Assembly (NCBI GenBank): GCA_964195425.1
Contig: CAXMOM010000039.1
Location: 62,001 to 126,000 of the forward strand
Length of the DNA stretch: 64,000 nucleotides
Origin: Glaciecola sp964195425
GTDB lineage: Bacteria > Pseudomonadota > Gammaproteobacteria > Enterobacterales > Alteromonadaceae
Direction: 5' to 3'
The notes beneath the pieces were generated by a model. It was not told where the DNA came from. It made no database searches and worked only from the letters and a program-made list of their open reading frames with translations. Position 1 is the stretch's first letter, and each line of letters begins with the position of its first letter. The translations under genes were made by a program, and so were the position numbers. This document shows positions 35,827 to 45,605 of the stretch, piece by piece.

Positions 35827-36594
35827 CTACACCTGCAATAAGGCGCAAAGTTCATCGACAAAAGCGGGCACTAAATCAGACGCCAAACCATAGTGACATT
35901 CAGTGAAATCACTTTGGCCTTCGCTAGGCTCTAGGTTAAGTTCAATAGAATAGGCACCAGCAAGATTGGCTATTTGTACAAATCCTGCAGCAGGGTAAAC
36001 GTTACCCGACGTACCAATAGACACAAACAAATCGGCCTCTAACAAGTGTGATTGAATACTATCCATGTGGTAAGGCATTTCACCAAACCAGACAATATCT
36101 GGGCGCATGGATGACGACGGAAAACAACAGCTACACCTTGTTTGACTAGTCAAATCTTGGGTGATTTGTATAGCTTCGTTTGTATTTTCACACTTGGCTG
36201 AAAATATTTCGCCGTGCATATGAATAACATTGCTACAACCTCCGCGCTCATGCAGATTGTCTACATTTTGCGTGACAAGCACAACGTTATCTTGCAAGGC
36301 CTTTTGAAGTTTTGTTAACGCAATATGAGCTGGATTTGGATGAACCTCACTGCTTAACAATTGTTGGCGCCTTGCGTTATAAAACCGATACACTGACTCA
36401 GGATTACGTACAAAAGCTTCTGGGGAAGCCACCTCTTCCACACTGTGATTTTCCCACAGACCACCGTTATCTCGAAAGGTCTTAATGCCTGATTCTGCAG
36501 AAATACCAGCACCGCTTAGTACAACTATTTTTGGATAGTTAATTGTTTTGAGATGAGAAATTACTTCGAACATAGGAAGAGACAAATTACGCAT
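35827..36594 (-). CDS. cobB: Sirtuin-type NAD-dependent protein deacylase
   Basis: A 255-aa class III sirtuin that removes acyl groups from lysines using NAD+. Motifs: VVLSGAGISAESGIKTFRD (NAD binding), TQNVDNLHERGG with catalytic His in VIHMHGEIF, and a Y-x-x-R pair in VYRFYNARRQQ typical of desuccinylase/demalonylase-type sirtuins. The zinc site is reduced: KCENT and CSCC give possible ligands. The ATG at 36594 overlaps the upstream dehydrogenase stop by 8 bp; an internal ATG at 36573 is an alternative. Cytoplasmic. The symbol follows the E. coli family name. Confidence 0.88.
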   Translation of the reverse strand: MRNLSLPMFEVISHLKTINYPKIVVLSGAGISAESGIKTFRDNGGLWENHSVEEVASPEAFVRNPESVYRFYNARRQQLLSSEVHPNPAHIALTKLQKALQDNVVLVTQNVDNLHERGGCSNVIHMHGEIFSAKCENTNEAIQITQDLTSQTRCSCCFPSSSMRPDIVWFGEMPYHMDSIQSHLLEADLFVSIGTSGNVYPAAGFVQIANLAGAYSIELNLEPSEGQSDFTECHYGLASDLVPAFVDELCALLQV

Positions 36595-37747
36595 AAATAT
36601 CGCGATACAAACGCTTAATAATATCTTTGCTGGGCACTAGCGGATTGTTTGCAGGCGATCCTGAGGCTAGCGCTTGTTCGGACATAGTGTCGAGTAAGTC
36701 GGTATACTGCTGTTTAGCAATGCCGAATTGCGACATGCTAGGGACTTCTAATGTGTCATTGACCAGGTTTAAGAAGTCCATTAACTTTTGATGGCACTCG
36801 TTTATATTGTCGATTGACGAAATTAAGCCCATATGTACAGCGCACTCGGCATACCTCACCGGCGCACTAACAAGCGAAAATTTAGTAATCGCAGGCAAAA
36901 GCATCGCGTTACTCATGCCATGGGGAACGTGAAAATGCACGCCAAGTGGTCGGCTCATACCATGAACTAGGGCAACAGAAGCATTAGAAAAGGCAATGCC
37001 TGCTAAACAAGCACCAAGCATCATAGCTTCTTTAGCGGCCAGTTGATTAGGCTGTTGGCAAGCGCTTATTAAGTTAGGCGCTATCAGCTTCATCGCGGCT
37101 ATCGCTTGTTGGTCACTGTATAAATTTGCTTTTTTACTTACATACGCCTCAATAGCATGGGTTAAGGCATCTATCCCCGTATCGGCAGTAATGCGAAACG
37201 GAGCGGTTAAGGTAAGCTCATAGTCTACTATGGCTGCTTTTGGCATAAGGCCAGGACCCATACAAAGCATTTTTTCAGATGTCTTGCTGTCGCTAATAAT
37301 GGTTACGCGCGTGCACTCCGAACCTGTGCCTGCTGTAGTAGGTACGGCAATAACAGGAATACTCTGCTGCATAACCTGAAAAGGTACTTTGTAGTCGAGC
37401 ATCTTGCCGCCATGAGACGCTAGCAGTGCTATTGCTTTAGCGCTATCTATAGCACTACCGCCACCTAGGGCAATTAAGCTGTCAAAGTCGCCCTGTGCGA
37501 CCATATCTACGGCCTCTAGTATAGATGTTTCATCAGGTTCGGGCATCACGTCTGAGAATACTGATAACGTAATGCCTTGTGCGCTTAGAATATCTGAAAT
37601 TGTTTTTGCAAAACCGAGTTCGACCATAGTCCTGTCGGTAATTAAGCAGGGCCGTTTTGAAGACAAGCTATATAGAATATTAGGCAACTGCTTTATGGCG
37701 CCAGCGCCAATTTGTAGAATAGAAGGTAGGTTGATCATGGTTGACAT
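36587..37747 (-). CDS. Iron-containing (group III) alcohol dehydrogenase
   Basis: A 386-aa dehydrogenase of the iron-dependent family. NAD-binding GGGSAIDSAKAIALLA and TTAGTGSECTRVTII are present; the metal ligands are in DALTHAIEAY and in ALVHGMSRPLG and HVPHGMSNA. Family members oxidise or reduce short alcohols, 1,3-propanediol, lactaldehyde or similar; specificity is not visible. Its end overlaps the sirtuin start by 8 bp, so the two are translationally coupled. Cytoplasmic. Confidence 0.92.
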   Translation of the reverse strand: MSTMINLPSILQIGAGAIKQLPNILYSLSSKRPCLITDRTMVELGFAKTISDILSAQGITLSVFSDVMPEPDETSILEAVDMVAQGDFDSLIALGGGSAIDSAKAIALLASHGGKMLDYKVPFQVMQQSIPVIAVPTTAGTGSECTRVTIISDSKTSEKMLCMGPGLMPKAAIVDYELTLTAPFRITADTGIDALTHAIEAYVSKKANLYSDQQAIAAMKLIAPNLISACQQPNQLAAKEAMMLGACLAGIAFSNASVALVHGMSRPLGVHFHVPHGMSNAMLLPAITKFSLVSAPVRYAECAVHMGLISSIDNINECHQKLMDFLNLVNDTLEVPSMSQFGIAKQQYTDLLDTMSEQALASGSPANNPLVPSKDIIKRLYRDIYA

Positions 37748-37869
37748 TGGGTGGTTCCCTTCTTTGAGTGGAAAGTGTCTTTTGGTAAATCATCGCTTAA
37801 TAAGTCTTAATATACTCACATCAGCAATAATATCCATAAACAACTACTATTTCGCCGAGGGGGCTGAAA

Positions 37870-38727
37870 CTATTCCGGCTCGTTAGCTACGCGAATTCTT
37901 TCTATGCGTTCTTGTTCTTCATCAAAGGCAGCTTTTATCTCTTCCATAACGGTGTTTACGTCGGCTTCGGTTTCATCAAATTCAAAATGCCCGGTAAGCA
38001 CAACTTCAGGTGTTAGTTCACCCGCTTCAAATAGCGCCCACATTTCTTCGCCATAGTGGGTTTCTAATACCTGTGGTGCAAATTCGCCATAGTAGTCGGT
38101 CATGTTGCGCACGTCTCGTAACAACATACTATAGGCGTTATTGTTGGCGGCGGCATCAACGGCCTGTGGGAGATCGATAATAACAGGGCCATAGTCGTCA
38201 ACTAACACGTTAAACTCAGATAAATCACCGTGCACAATACCTGCACACAGCATAAGCTGGACATACAGCATTACTTGCTCATGATCTTCAATGGCTTGCT
38301 CTGCCGACATAGACACGTCATTCAAGCGAGGTGCCACTTCACCCTTGTCGTCGGCTATTAGCTCCATTAGTAACACGCCGTCGTAACAGCCATAAGGTTG
38401 GGGCACTCTTACACCAGCAGCCGATAATTTAAATAAAGCGTCTACTTCTGCATTTTGCCATTGATCTTCTTGTTGCTTACGCCCAAATTTAGAACCTTTT
38501 TCCATGGCCCGTGCACGACGGCTGCTTCTTACTTTGCGACCTTCGTTATATTGCGCAGCTTTTTTAAAACTGCGTTTCATTGATTCTTTATAAACTTTGG
38601 CGCAACAAATGTTGCCCTGACTCTTCACTACAAATACAGTAGCTTCTTTGCCACTCATTAGCTGGTAAAGCACTTCGTCTACTAAGCCGTCGTCAACTAA
38701 TGGTTGTAGTCGTTTTGGAATTTTCAT
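37870..38727 (-). CDS. RIO1-like (PA4780-type) serine protein kinase
   Basis: A 285-aa kinase of the bacterial RIO1 group. Visible are the ATP-binding start LMSGKEATVFVVKS, the Lys in CCAKVYK, the catalytic loop IVHGDLSEFNVLVD and the metal-binding IIDLPQAVDAA. A basic segment KVRSSRRARAMEKGSKFGRK sits between the lobes as in the group. The C-terminus is acidic and helical. Targets in bacteria are not established. It is a stand-alone gene between the dehydrogenase and the ATP synthase operon. Confidence 0.92.
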   Translation of the reverse strand: MKIPKRLQPLVDDGLVDEVLYQLMSGKEATVFVVKSQGNICCAKVYKESMKRSFKKAAQYNEGRKVRSSRRARAMEKGSKFGRKQQEDQWQNAEVDALFKLSAAGVRVPQPYGCYDGVLLMELIADDKGEVAPRLNDVSMSAEQAIEDHEQVMLYVQLMLCAGIVHGDLSEFNVLVDDYGPVIIDLPQAVDAAANNNAYSMLLRDVRNMTDYYGEFAPQVLETHYGEEMWALFEAGELTPEVVLTGHFEFDETEADVNTVMEEIKAAFDEEQERIERIRVANEPE

Positions 38728-38966
38728 GGAGTGCTTATACAGTTCCTTTTAAAAAACAAGGTGAAATAAATAATAATGCGGTAGGACCATGCCCCATGTA
38801 AATCTCCATTTCCTAGTAAAATTGATGTATCAGTAAAGTGTTAACGGCTTTTACCCTAAATAGCTTAATAAATGTATGCTTAGCCTCAATAGACTCTGGC
38901 AAATTTTGTTAGTTCACACGGCGGCGTAACGCTTTAGTCGTATATGCACGCAAATGTTCACTAAAC

Positions 38967-38994
38967 AAAAAATCCAGCAAAAGCTGGATTTTTT
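38967..38994 (-). terminator. Intrinsic terminator of the atp operon
   Basis: AAAAAATCCAGC (38967-38978) pairs with GCTGGATTTTTT (38983-38994) around AAAA. It begins 17 bp after the atpC stop and has the T-run expected on the - strand transcript. Confidence 0.9.
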
Positions 38995-39010
38995 AGGTAG
39001 TGCATAACAC

Positions 39011-39424
39011 TTACTTTCTAATTTTATTAATCAGTCGTAATTGTGCAACTGCCTCAGCAAGCTCTATTGCAGCTTCAGCATAGTTGAAGTCTGCTCCACC
39101 TTTGGCAATACGCTCTTTAGCATGCTTTTGGGCAGCTTGTGCAGCGGCTTCATCAAGCTCTTCAGCACGCACTGCAACATCGGCTAGCACAGTTACGTGG
39201 CCTGGTTGTACTTCTAATATACCACCAGCAACATAAATAAGCTCTTCTTCACCAAACTGCTTAACTACTCTAACCATGCCTGGCTGCAAGCTAGTAATCA
39301 AAGGTGCGTGGCCAGGATAAATACCTAGCTCACCTTCAACTCCAGAAGCCTGAACAGTCTCTACTAAACCAGAGAATATCTCTGACTCAGCGCTTACTAC
39401 ATCCAAGTGTGTTGTCATTGCCAT
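39011..39424 (-). CDS. atpC: ATP synthase epsilon subunit
   Basis: A 137-aa F1 epsilon subunit, which forms the rotor stalk with gamma and can inhibit ATP hydrolysis. The beta-sandwich N-terminus (LDVVSAESEIFSGLVETVQA, GELGIYPGHAPLIT) is followed by a two-helix C-terminal part. Normal length; last gene of the operon, 40 bp after atpD, followed by a terminator. Confidence 0.97.
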   Translation of the reverse strand: MAMTTHLDVVSAESEIFSGLVETVQASGVEGELGIYPGHAPLITSLQPGMVRVVKQFGEEELIYVAGGILEVQPGHVTVLADVAVRAEELDEAAAQAAQKHAKERIAKGGADFNYAEAAIELAEAVAQLRLINKIRK

Positions 39425-39464
39425 TATCGGTCTCCTTAAATAACGTGAACGTTATTTGCAGCGA

Positions 39465-40847
39465 TTACTTATTCGCTTTTTCTACCGCTTCGTCTATAGA
39501 ACCAACCATATAGAAGGCCTGTTCTGGAAGACTATCGTAATCACCATTAAGAATGCCCTGGAAGCCACTAATTGTGTCTTTCAAAGATACATACTTACCT
39601 GGAGAACCTGTAAAGACTTCTGCTACGAAGAAAGGCTGTGACAAGAAGCGCTGAATTTTACGAGCACGTGATACCACTTGCCTGTCTTCTTCAGATAATT
39701 CGTCCATACCTAATATCGCAATGATATCTTTAAGTTCTTTATAGCGTTGTAGTACAGACTGTACGCCACGCGCCGTGTCGTAATGCTCTTGCCCAATTAC
39801 AAGTGGGTCAAGCTGACGTGAAGTAGAATCTAGCGGGTCTACCGCAGGATAGATACCTAACGATGCAATATCGCGAGAAAGTACAACGGTAGCATCTAAG
39901 TGAGCAAAGGTAGTAGCAGGGGACGGATCGGTCAAATCATCCGCAGGTACATATACCGCTTGGATTGAAGTGATTGAACCTGTTTTAGTAGAGGTAATGC
40001 GTTCTTGTAAAACACCCATTTCTTCTGCCAATGTAGGCTGATAGCCAACCGCAGAAGGCATACGACCTAGCAATGCAGAAACTTCTGTTCCAGCAAGGGT
40101 ATAACGGTAAATGTTATCTACAAAAAACAGTACGTCACGACCTTCGTCACGGAATTTTTCAGCCATGGTCAAGCCAGTAAGTGCAACACGTAAACGGTTA
40201 CCTGGAGGCTCATTCATTTGGCCGTATACCAACGATACTTTATCAAGTACGTTAGATTCGTTCATTTCATGATAGAAATCGTTACCCTCACGAGTACGTT
40301 CGCCTACACCAGCAAAAACCGAGAAACCGCTGTGCTCGATCGCAATGTTACGAATAAGCTCCATCATGTTTACTGTTTTACCAACACCAGCACCACCGAA
40401 CAAACCAACTTTACCGCCTTTTGCAAACGGGCATACTAAGTCAATTACTTTTATGCCAGTTTCAAGCAGCTCAGTAGAGCTTGATTGATCTTCATAGCTA
40501 GGTGCTTCACGGTGAATAGACATACGCTCTTCTTCACCAATTGGACCGGCTTCATCTATTGGGTTACCCAATACATCCATGATACGACCTAAGGTAGCAG
40601 TTCCCACTGGCACTTGAATTGGTGCGCCTGTGTTCTCTACCATTAGATTACGACGTAAACCGTCTGTAGTACCTAGCGCAATTGTTCTTACAACGCCGCC
40701 ACCAAGCTGCTGTTGTACTTCCAATGTTAAACCCGCTAAGTCACCTTCGGTCACTCTGAGTGCGTCATATACACGTGGTACGGAATCTTGTGGAAATTCT
40801 ATATCCACTACCGCTCCAATGATTTGGACGACCTTACCTTGACTCAT
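39465..40847 (-). CDS. atpD: ATP synthase beta subunit
   Basis: A 460-aa catalytic F1 beta subunit. Walker A GLFGGAGVGKTVNMMEL, the catalytic Glu region AGVGERTREGNDF, Walker B RDVLFFVDNIYRYT and the DELSEED-like segment (ILGMDELSEEDRQ) are all present. It makes ATP from ADP and phosphate at the F1 head. Lies 32 bp after atpG. Confidence 0.98.
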   Translation of the reverse strand: MSQGKVVQIIGAVVDIEFPQDSVPRVYDALRVTEGDLAGLTLEVQQQLGGGVVRTIALGTTDGLRRNLMVENTGAPIQVPVGTATLGRIMDVLGNPIDEAGPIGEEERMSIHREAPSYEDQSSSTELLETGIKVIDLVCPFAKGGKVGLFGGAGVGKTVNMMELIRNIAIEHSGFSVFAGVGERTREGNDFYHEMNESNVLDKVSLVYGQMNEPPGNRLRVALTGLTMAEKFRDEGRDVLFFVDNIYRYTLAGTEVSALLGRMPSAVGYQPTLAEEMGVLQERITSTKTGSITSIQAVYVPADDLTDPSPATTFAHLDATVVLSRDIASLGIYPAVDPLDSTSRQLDPLVIGQEHYDTARGVQSVLQRYKELKDIIAILGMDELSEEDRQVVSRARKIQRFLSQPFFVAEVFTGSPGKYVSLKDTISGFQGILNGDYDSLPEQAFYMVGSIDEAVEKANK

Positions 40848-40879
40848 AATTAGTCCTCTTAACCTTAAATATTCTTTTG

Positions 40880-41740
40880 CTAAACCGCTGCTGCGCCACT
40901 TACAATTTCACTAATTTCTTGTGTAATTGCAGCTTGACGCGCCTTGTTATATATCAGCTGTAAATCATCAATTAAATCGCCAGCGTTGTCCGTCGCTGCC
41001 TTCATTGCTACCATTCTGGCAGCTTGCTCTGAGGCAACGTTTTCTACAACGCCTTGATAAACAACCGTCTCGATGTATCTAGCAAGTAAAGCGTCTAGAA
41101 TTTCATCGGCATTGGGCTCATATAAATAATCCCAGGTGTGTTTACGCTCTTCTTCCATTGCTTTAGGCAATGGCAGTAATTGACTAACAACAGGCTCTTG
41201 ACTCATGGTGTTAATAAAACGATTATTAACTAAGTAAATTTTGTCTAATTCACCATTTTCATATGCGTCGAGCATTACTTTTACGGTGCCAATGACGGTG
41301 CTAAGTTTTGGCTTATCACCTAAACCTGATTCAGCCGCCATTACATTGCCACCAAAACGAGAGAAGAAATTTACTGCTTTGGCACCAAGTGCTGCAAAGT
41401 AAAGTCCTTTCTCTTCTTCTTGATAGGCTTTAATTCGTTTAGAAACAGCCTTAAACTCGTTTGTATTAAGTCCGCCACATAGGCCTCTGTCAGTTGAAAT
41501 TACAATAAAACCAACATTTTTTACTTCCCTTTCTTCTAGATAGGGATGGCGGTAATCTAAGTTACCACTAGCAATATGACCAATGACTTTCTTCATACTT
41601 TTGGCATAAGGACGTCCGGATATCATCCGCTCTTGTGCCTTCTTCATTTTCGAGGCGGCAACCATTTCCATCGCGCTGGTAATTTTTTGGGTGTTTTTAA
41701 TACTCCCAATCTTACCTTTAATCTCTTTTCCGCTTGCCAT
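40880..41740 (-). CDS. atpG: ATP synthase gamma subunit
   Basis: The 286-aa central rotor subunit. It starts MASGKEIKGKIGSIKNTQKI and ends with the conserved coiled-coil helix (MKAATDNAGDLIDDL, YNKARQAAITQEISEIV). Standard length and position between atpA and atpD. Confidence 0.97.
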   Translation of the reverse strand: MASGKEIKGKIGSIKNTQKITSAMEMVAASKMKKAQERMISGRPYAKSMKKVIGHIASGNLDYRHPYLEEREVKNVGFIVISTDRGLCGGLNTNEFKAVSKRIKAYQEEEKGLYFAALGAKAVNFFSRFGGNVMAAESGLGDKPKLSTVIGTVKVMLDAYENGELDKIYLVNNRFINTMSQEPVVSQLLPLPKAMEEERKHTWDYLYEPNADEILDALLARYIETVVYQGVVENVASEQAARMVAMKAATDNAGDLIDDLQLIYNKARQAAITQEISEIVSGAAAV

Positions 41741-41794
41741 GAAACCTTCTCCGATTACTCTACGACAGCCCCAATATTAATTGGGGCCTTGCGA

Positions 41795-43336
41795 TTACCA
41801 GCTTTGAGTCGCTTTGAATGTATCAAATGCGCCTTTTAACTGGCTTTCTATATCGTCGTTATAGTTTCCAGTCTGATCAATAGCGTCCATTAACTCTTTG
41901 TGTTCAGCAGTCATAAAAGAATGCAGAGACGCTTCAAAATCAAGCACTTTACTAAGCTCAATATCTTTCAAATACCCTTTTTCTGCAGCAAACAACGAAA
42001 CTGCCATTTCTGCTACCGATAAAGGTGCATATTGGTTTTGTTTCATTAGTTCCATTACACGTTGACCATGCTCTAGCTGTTCACGTGTAGCATCATCTAA
42101 GTCAGATGCAAACTGAGAGAAAGCGGCTAGCTCACGATACTGTGCTAATGCTAAACGGATACCACCACCTAACTTCTTGATGATTTTGGTTTGCGCAGCA
42201 CCACCAACACGAGAAACAGAGATACCAGCGTTTACAGCAGGACGTATGCCCGCGTTAAACAAATCTGATTCAAGGAATATTTGACCGTCGGTAATTGAAA
42301 TAACGTTAGTAGGTACGAATGCAGATACATCGCCCGCTTGAGTTTCAATGATAGGTAATGCGGTCAATGAACCTGTTTTACCTTTAACTTCACCGTTAGT
42401 ATATTTTTCAACGTAATTAGCGTTAACACGTGCAGCACGTTCTAATAAACGCGAATGCAAATAAAATACATCACCAGGGTATGCTTCACGGCCCGGCGGA
42501 CGACGTAGCAATAATGAAACCTGACGATACGCTACAGCTTGCTTAGACAAATCATCATATACGATAAGTGCATCTTCACCGCGGTCACGGAAATATTCAC
42601 CCATTGTACAACCTGAATAAGGCGCCAAGTATTGCAGTGCAGCAGACTCTGAAGCCGATGCAGCAACAATGATGGTGTGAGCCATTGCACCGTGTTCTTC
42701 TAATTTACGCACTACGTTAGCAATAGTTGATGCTTTTTGACCTATCGCGACATACACGCATTTAACGCCTGTATTCTTTTGGTTAATAACAGCATCTATA
42801 GCAAGAGCAGTTTTACCTGTTTGACGATCGCCAATGATAAGTTCACGTTGGCCACGGCCAACTGGAATCATTGCATCAACAGACTTATAACCAGTTTGTA
42901 CAGGTTCGTCTACCGATTGGCGTTCAATTACGCCTGGAGCAATCTTTTCAACAGGTTCAAAAGACTCAGCGTCAATTGCGCCTTTACCATCGATGGGTTC
43001 ACCAAGTGTGTTAACAACACGACCTAGTAATTGTGGACCCACTGGTACTTCAAGAATACGGCCAGAGGACTTAACTTTATCGCCTTCTTGTAAGGTATTG
43101 TAAGGACCCATAACTACTGCACCTACCGAGTCTCGCTCTAGGTTTAGTGCAATGGCGTAGCTACCGCCTGGTAATTCAATCATTTCGCCTTGCATTACAT
43201 CTGCAAGACCGTTAATACGGATTATGCCGTCACTAACACCGACGATTGTTCCTTCGTTTCTTGCTTCACTTACTACTTCAAACTGATCAATTCGTTTTTT
43301 AATCAGTTCTGCAATCTCTGTAGAATTAAGTTGCAT
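41795..43336 (-). CDS. atpA: ATP synthase alpha subunit
   Basis: The 513-aa non-catalytic nucleotide-binding F1 subunit. Walker A ELIIGDRQTGKTALAIDA, the segment YDDLSKQAVAYRQVSLLL with RPPGREAYPGDVFYLHSRLL, and the arginine-finger region VGGAAQTKIIKKL (shown in SVSRVGGAAQT) match the family. Starts MQLNSTEIAELIKKRI. 13 bp after atpH. Confidence 0.98.
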   Translation of the reverse strand: MQLNSTEIAELIKKRIDQFEVVSEARNEGTIVGVSDGIIRINGLADVMQGEMIELPGGSYAIALNLERDSVGAVVMGPYNTLQEGDKVKSSGRILEVPVGPQLLGRVVNTLGEPIDGKGAIDAESFEPVEKIAPGVIERQSVDEPVQTGYKSVDAMIPVGRGQRELIIGDRQTGKTALAIDAVINQKNTGVKCVYVAIGQKASTIANVVRKLEEHGAMAHTIIVAASASESAALQYLAPYSGCTMGEYFRDRGEDALIVYDDLSKQAVAYRQVSLLLRRPPGREAYPGDVFYLHSRLLERAARVNANYVEKYTNGEVKGKTGSLTALPIIETQAGDVSAFVPTNVISITDGQIFLESDLFNAGIRPAVNAGISVSRVGGAAQTKIIKKLGGGIRLALAQYRELAAFSQFASDLDDATREQLEHGQRVMELMKQNQYAPLSVAEMAVSLFAAEKGYLKDIELSKVLDFEASLHSFMTAEHKELMDAIDQTGNYNDDIESQLKGAFDTFKATQSW

Positions 43337-43349
43337 ACTTATATTCCCG

Positions 43350-43883
43350 TTATGCTTGTAACGCGTCGTTTAGACGGTTCAATTGTGAATTTACGGAGCC
43401 ATCTATAACAGTGTCGCCTGCTTTTATAATTAAGCCAGCAACAATGCTAGGATCCACGCTACAATTTAAATGTACTTTGCGGTCAAAACGTTTTTCTAAG
43501 GCTTTGCTCAAATTTTTCTTTTGAGCAGCATTAAGTTTTGTTGCAGATGTCACATCAACATTTATTTGTTTTTCTCGTTCAATTTTGAACTCGTCAAACA
43601 TTGTTGATATCTCTGGCAGAAACGCTAAACGGTTATTTTCCGCTAATATTTTAATAAAGTTTTGCCCTTTGGTATTGAGCTGTTCGCCGCATATGCTATT
43701 AAACATAGTGGCAACCTTACTAGCAGCATCAGCACCTACTAAAAGCTGATGCATTTTATCGTTTTTCGCTACTTCTGCGGCAAAAACTAACATTGATTGC
43801 CATTCGTCTATAGATGATTTCTCTACAGCAAACTCAAAAGCTGCTAAGGCATAAGGGCGGGCTGCTGTTGTCAATTGCGACAT
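43350..43883 (-). CDS. atpH: ATP synthase delta subunit
   Basis: A 177-aa delta subunit that links the F1 head to the b stalk (OSCP-like). Helical N-terminus TTAARPYALAAFEFAVEK and the conserved C-terminal AGLIIKAGDTVIDGSVNSQL are visible. 11 bp after atpF; standard length. Confidence 0.96.
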   Translation of the reverse strand: MSQLTTAARPYALAAFEFAVEKSSIDEWQSMLVFAAEVAKNDKMHQLLVGADAASKVATMFNSICGEQLNTKGQNFIKILAENNRLAFLPEISTMFDEFKIEREKQINVDVTSATKLNAAQKKNLSKALEKRFDRKVHLNCSVDPSIVAGLIIKAGDTVIDGSVNSQLNRLNDALQA

Positions 43884-43894
43884 GGCGTACTTTC

Positions 43895-44365
43895 CTATAG
43901 CTCTTTGACAAGTTTTTCAACAATGTCATTTTGCGCTGCAGCATCAATTTCACGTGCTAGAATCTTTTGTGCGCCTGAAATGGCTAGCGCAGCTACTTGC
44001 TTACGCAAATCTTCTTTAACACGGTTTTTCTCAGCCTCAACTTCAGCATAACCTTGTGCGATAATTTTTTCGCGCTCGGCATGCCCCTTTTGTGTTTCTT
44101 CTTCAACGAGTAAATTTGCTCGTTTTTTCGCCTGCTCGATAATTTGGCTTGCCTGTGCTTTGGCTTCGCGAAGACTATCTGTTGCACTCGATTGCGCTAG
44201 CTCAAGATCTTTTACTGCGCGATCAGACGCTGCAAGACCATCTGCTATCGTTTTTTGTCTTTCTTCAATCGCGGCTATGAGTGGCGGCCATACATATTTC
44301 ATGCAGAACGCTACAAACACAGTAAATGCGATGAGCTGACCTATTAGGGTGGCGTTAAAGTTCAC
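43895..44365 (-). CDS. atpF: ATP synthase b subunit
   Basis: The 156-aa peripheral stalk subunit: N-terminal membrane helix (LIGQLIAFTVFVAFCMKYVW) followed by a long charged helix rich in Ala, Glu, Lys and Gln that dimerises. Starts MNFNATLIGQ. Lies 43 bp after atpE. Confidence 0.97.
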   Translation of the reverse strand: MNFNATLIGQLIAFTVFVAFCMKYVWPPLIAAIEERQKTIADGLAASDRAVKDLELAQSSATDSLREAKAQASQIIEQAKKRANLLVEEETQKGHAEREKIIAQGYAEVEAEKNRVKEDLRKQVAALAISGAQKILAREIDAAAQNDIVEKLVKEL

Positions 44366-44408
44366 GTCCGCTCCTCCTATTGTTTATTCGTTAACCTAAA
44401 ATAGAGTG

Positions 44409-44648
44409 TTAGTAAACACCACCTAAACCAGGAGCAACAACGAATAAGATGTAAAGAGCAACACCAACACCAATCATCGATATAGCATCGATCAAACCAG
44501 CCAAAATAAACATTTTGACCTGTAGTTGTGGTGCAAGCTCAGGTTGGCGAGCAGACGACTCTAAGAATTTTCCGCCCATAATTCCGAAACCAATAGCGGT
44601 ACCTAAAGCACCCATTCCGATTATTATTGCAACTGCGATGTAGATCAT
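44409..44648 (-). CDS. atpE: ATP synthase c subunit
   Basis: A 79-aa two-helix c-ring subunit, the same length as in E. coli. The polar loop SSARQPELAPQL and the ion-carrying Asp (about residue 54) in GLIDAISMIG are present. No glutamine/serine/threonine sodium-binding set is obvious, so protons are the likely coupling ion. Confidence 0.97.
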   Translation of the reverse strand: MIYIAVAIIIGMGALGTAIGFGIMGGKFLESSARQPELAPQLQVKMFILAGLIDAISMIGVGVALYILFVVAPGLGGVY

Positions 44649-44697
44649 TGTTATCTCCGATGTAAAGTTAAATATTAATAAAAGTTAAAAAATAGTA

Positions 44698-45531
44698 CTA
44701 GTGTTCTTCACAGGCCAGACTTAAATATACAATGGTTAACATCATAAATATAAAGGCTTGCAAAGGTAACACTAAAATATGAAATACAGCCCAGGCAAAG
44801 TGCAATGGAAGTTGCAAATAACCGATGGTCGCAATCAGTATAAATATAAGCTCACTTGCATAGAGGTTACCAAACAAACGTAACGACAATGACAGTGGGC
44901 GGGCCAGCAACGTCACCACTTCAATCACAAAGTTAAAAGGAATGAAGATTGGGTGATTTAGCGGCTGTAACGTAAGTTCTTTAGTAAAGCCCTTTATGCC
45001 CTTAACTTTGAGGGAATAAAATATAATAAGTATAAATACACCAATCGCTAGCGCAAACGTGGTGTTAATGTCGGTAGTAGGTACAATTTTCAAATACACA
45101 TCTTTTGGATCCATACCAAAAGCGTGCTGACCAATCAAACCGGCGATCCATGGAAATAAGTCAACGGGAATTAAGTCGGTCAAGTTCATTAGCAAGACCC
45201 AAACAAAAATAGTAAGTGCTAAGGGAGCAATTAAACGACTGGTGCCGTGGAAAGAACTTTTTACGTTGCTATCAACAAATTCAACAATCATTTCTACAAG
45301 CGCTTGTGTTTTGCCAGGAACGCCTCTTGTGGCATTCTTACCTATTCGCCAAAAAAGATATAAGAAACCAATACCAATCAATACCGAAGTGCCAATAGTG
45401 TCTATGTGCCAAACCCAAAAACCAGCGTCTTCACAGGCTTTATTAAACGCGATGCCGCCATCTGCTGTACACATTTTAGCATTGGTCAAATGGTGGTTAA
45501 TGTATTCTTGCGTAGTGTCGTAAGATGCCAT
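44698..45531 (-). CDS. atpB: ATP synthase a subunit
   Basis: A 277-aa multi-spanning Fo subunit. The essential arginine lies in LSLRLFGNLYASELIF, and QAFIFMMLTIVYLSLACEEH forms the end. Proton half-channels pass between it and the c ring. AGG ribosome site before ATG; 74 bp after atpI. Confidence 0.97.
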   Translation of the reverse strand: MASYDTTQEYINHHLTNAKMCTADGGIAFNKACEDAGFWVWHIDTIGTSVLIGIGFLYLFWRIGKNATRGVPGKTQALVEMIVEFVDSNVKSSFHGTSRLIAPLALTIFVWVLLMNLTDLIPVDLFPWIAGLIGQHAFGMDPKDVYLKIVPTTDINTTFALAIGVFILIIFYSLKVKGIKGFTKELTLQPLNHPIFIPFNFVIEVVTLLARPLSLSLRLFGNLYASELIFILIATIGYLQLPLHFAWAVFHILVLPLQAFIFMMLTIVYLSLACEEH

Positions 45532-45605
45532 TGATAAACCTAAGTTAAATAATTTAAAAATCTTTACGTGTTAATTTTAAAGCCTTTAAGTGTTTTACCT
45601 TAAAT

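Noticed and set aside
34303..36594. HerA-Sir2 phage-defence pair
   Set aside because: The ATPase is DUF853/YjgR type and is broken; the sirtuin is a CobB-type deacylase coupled to a dehydrogenase, not a defence SIR2 effector.
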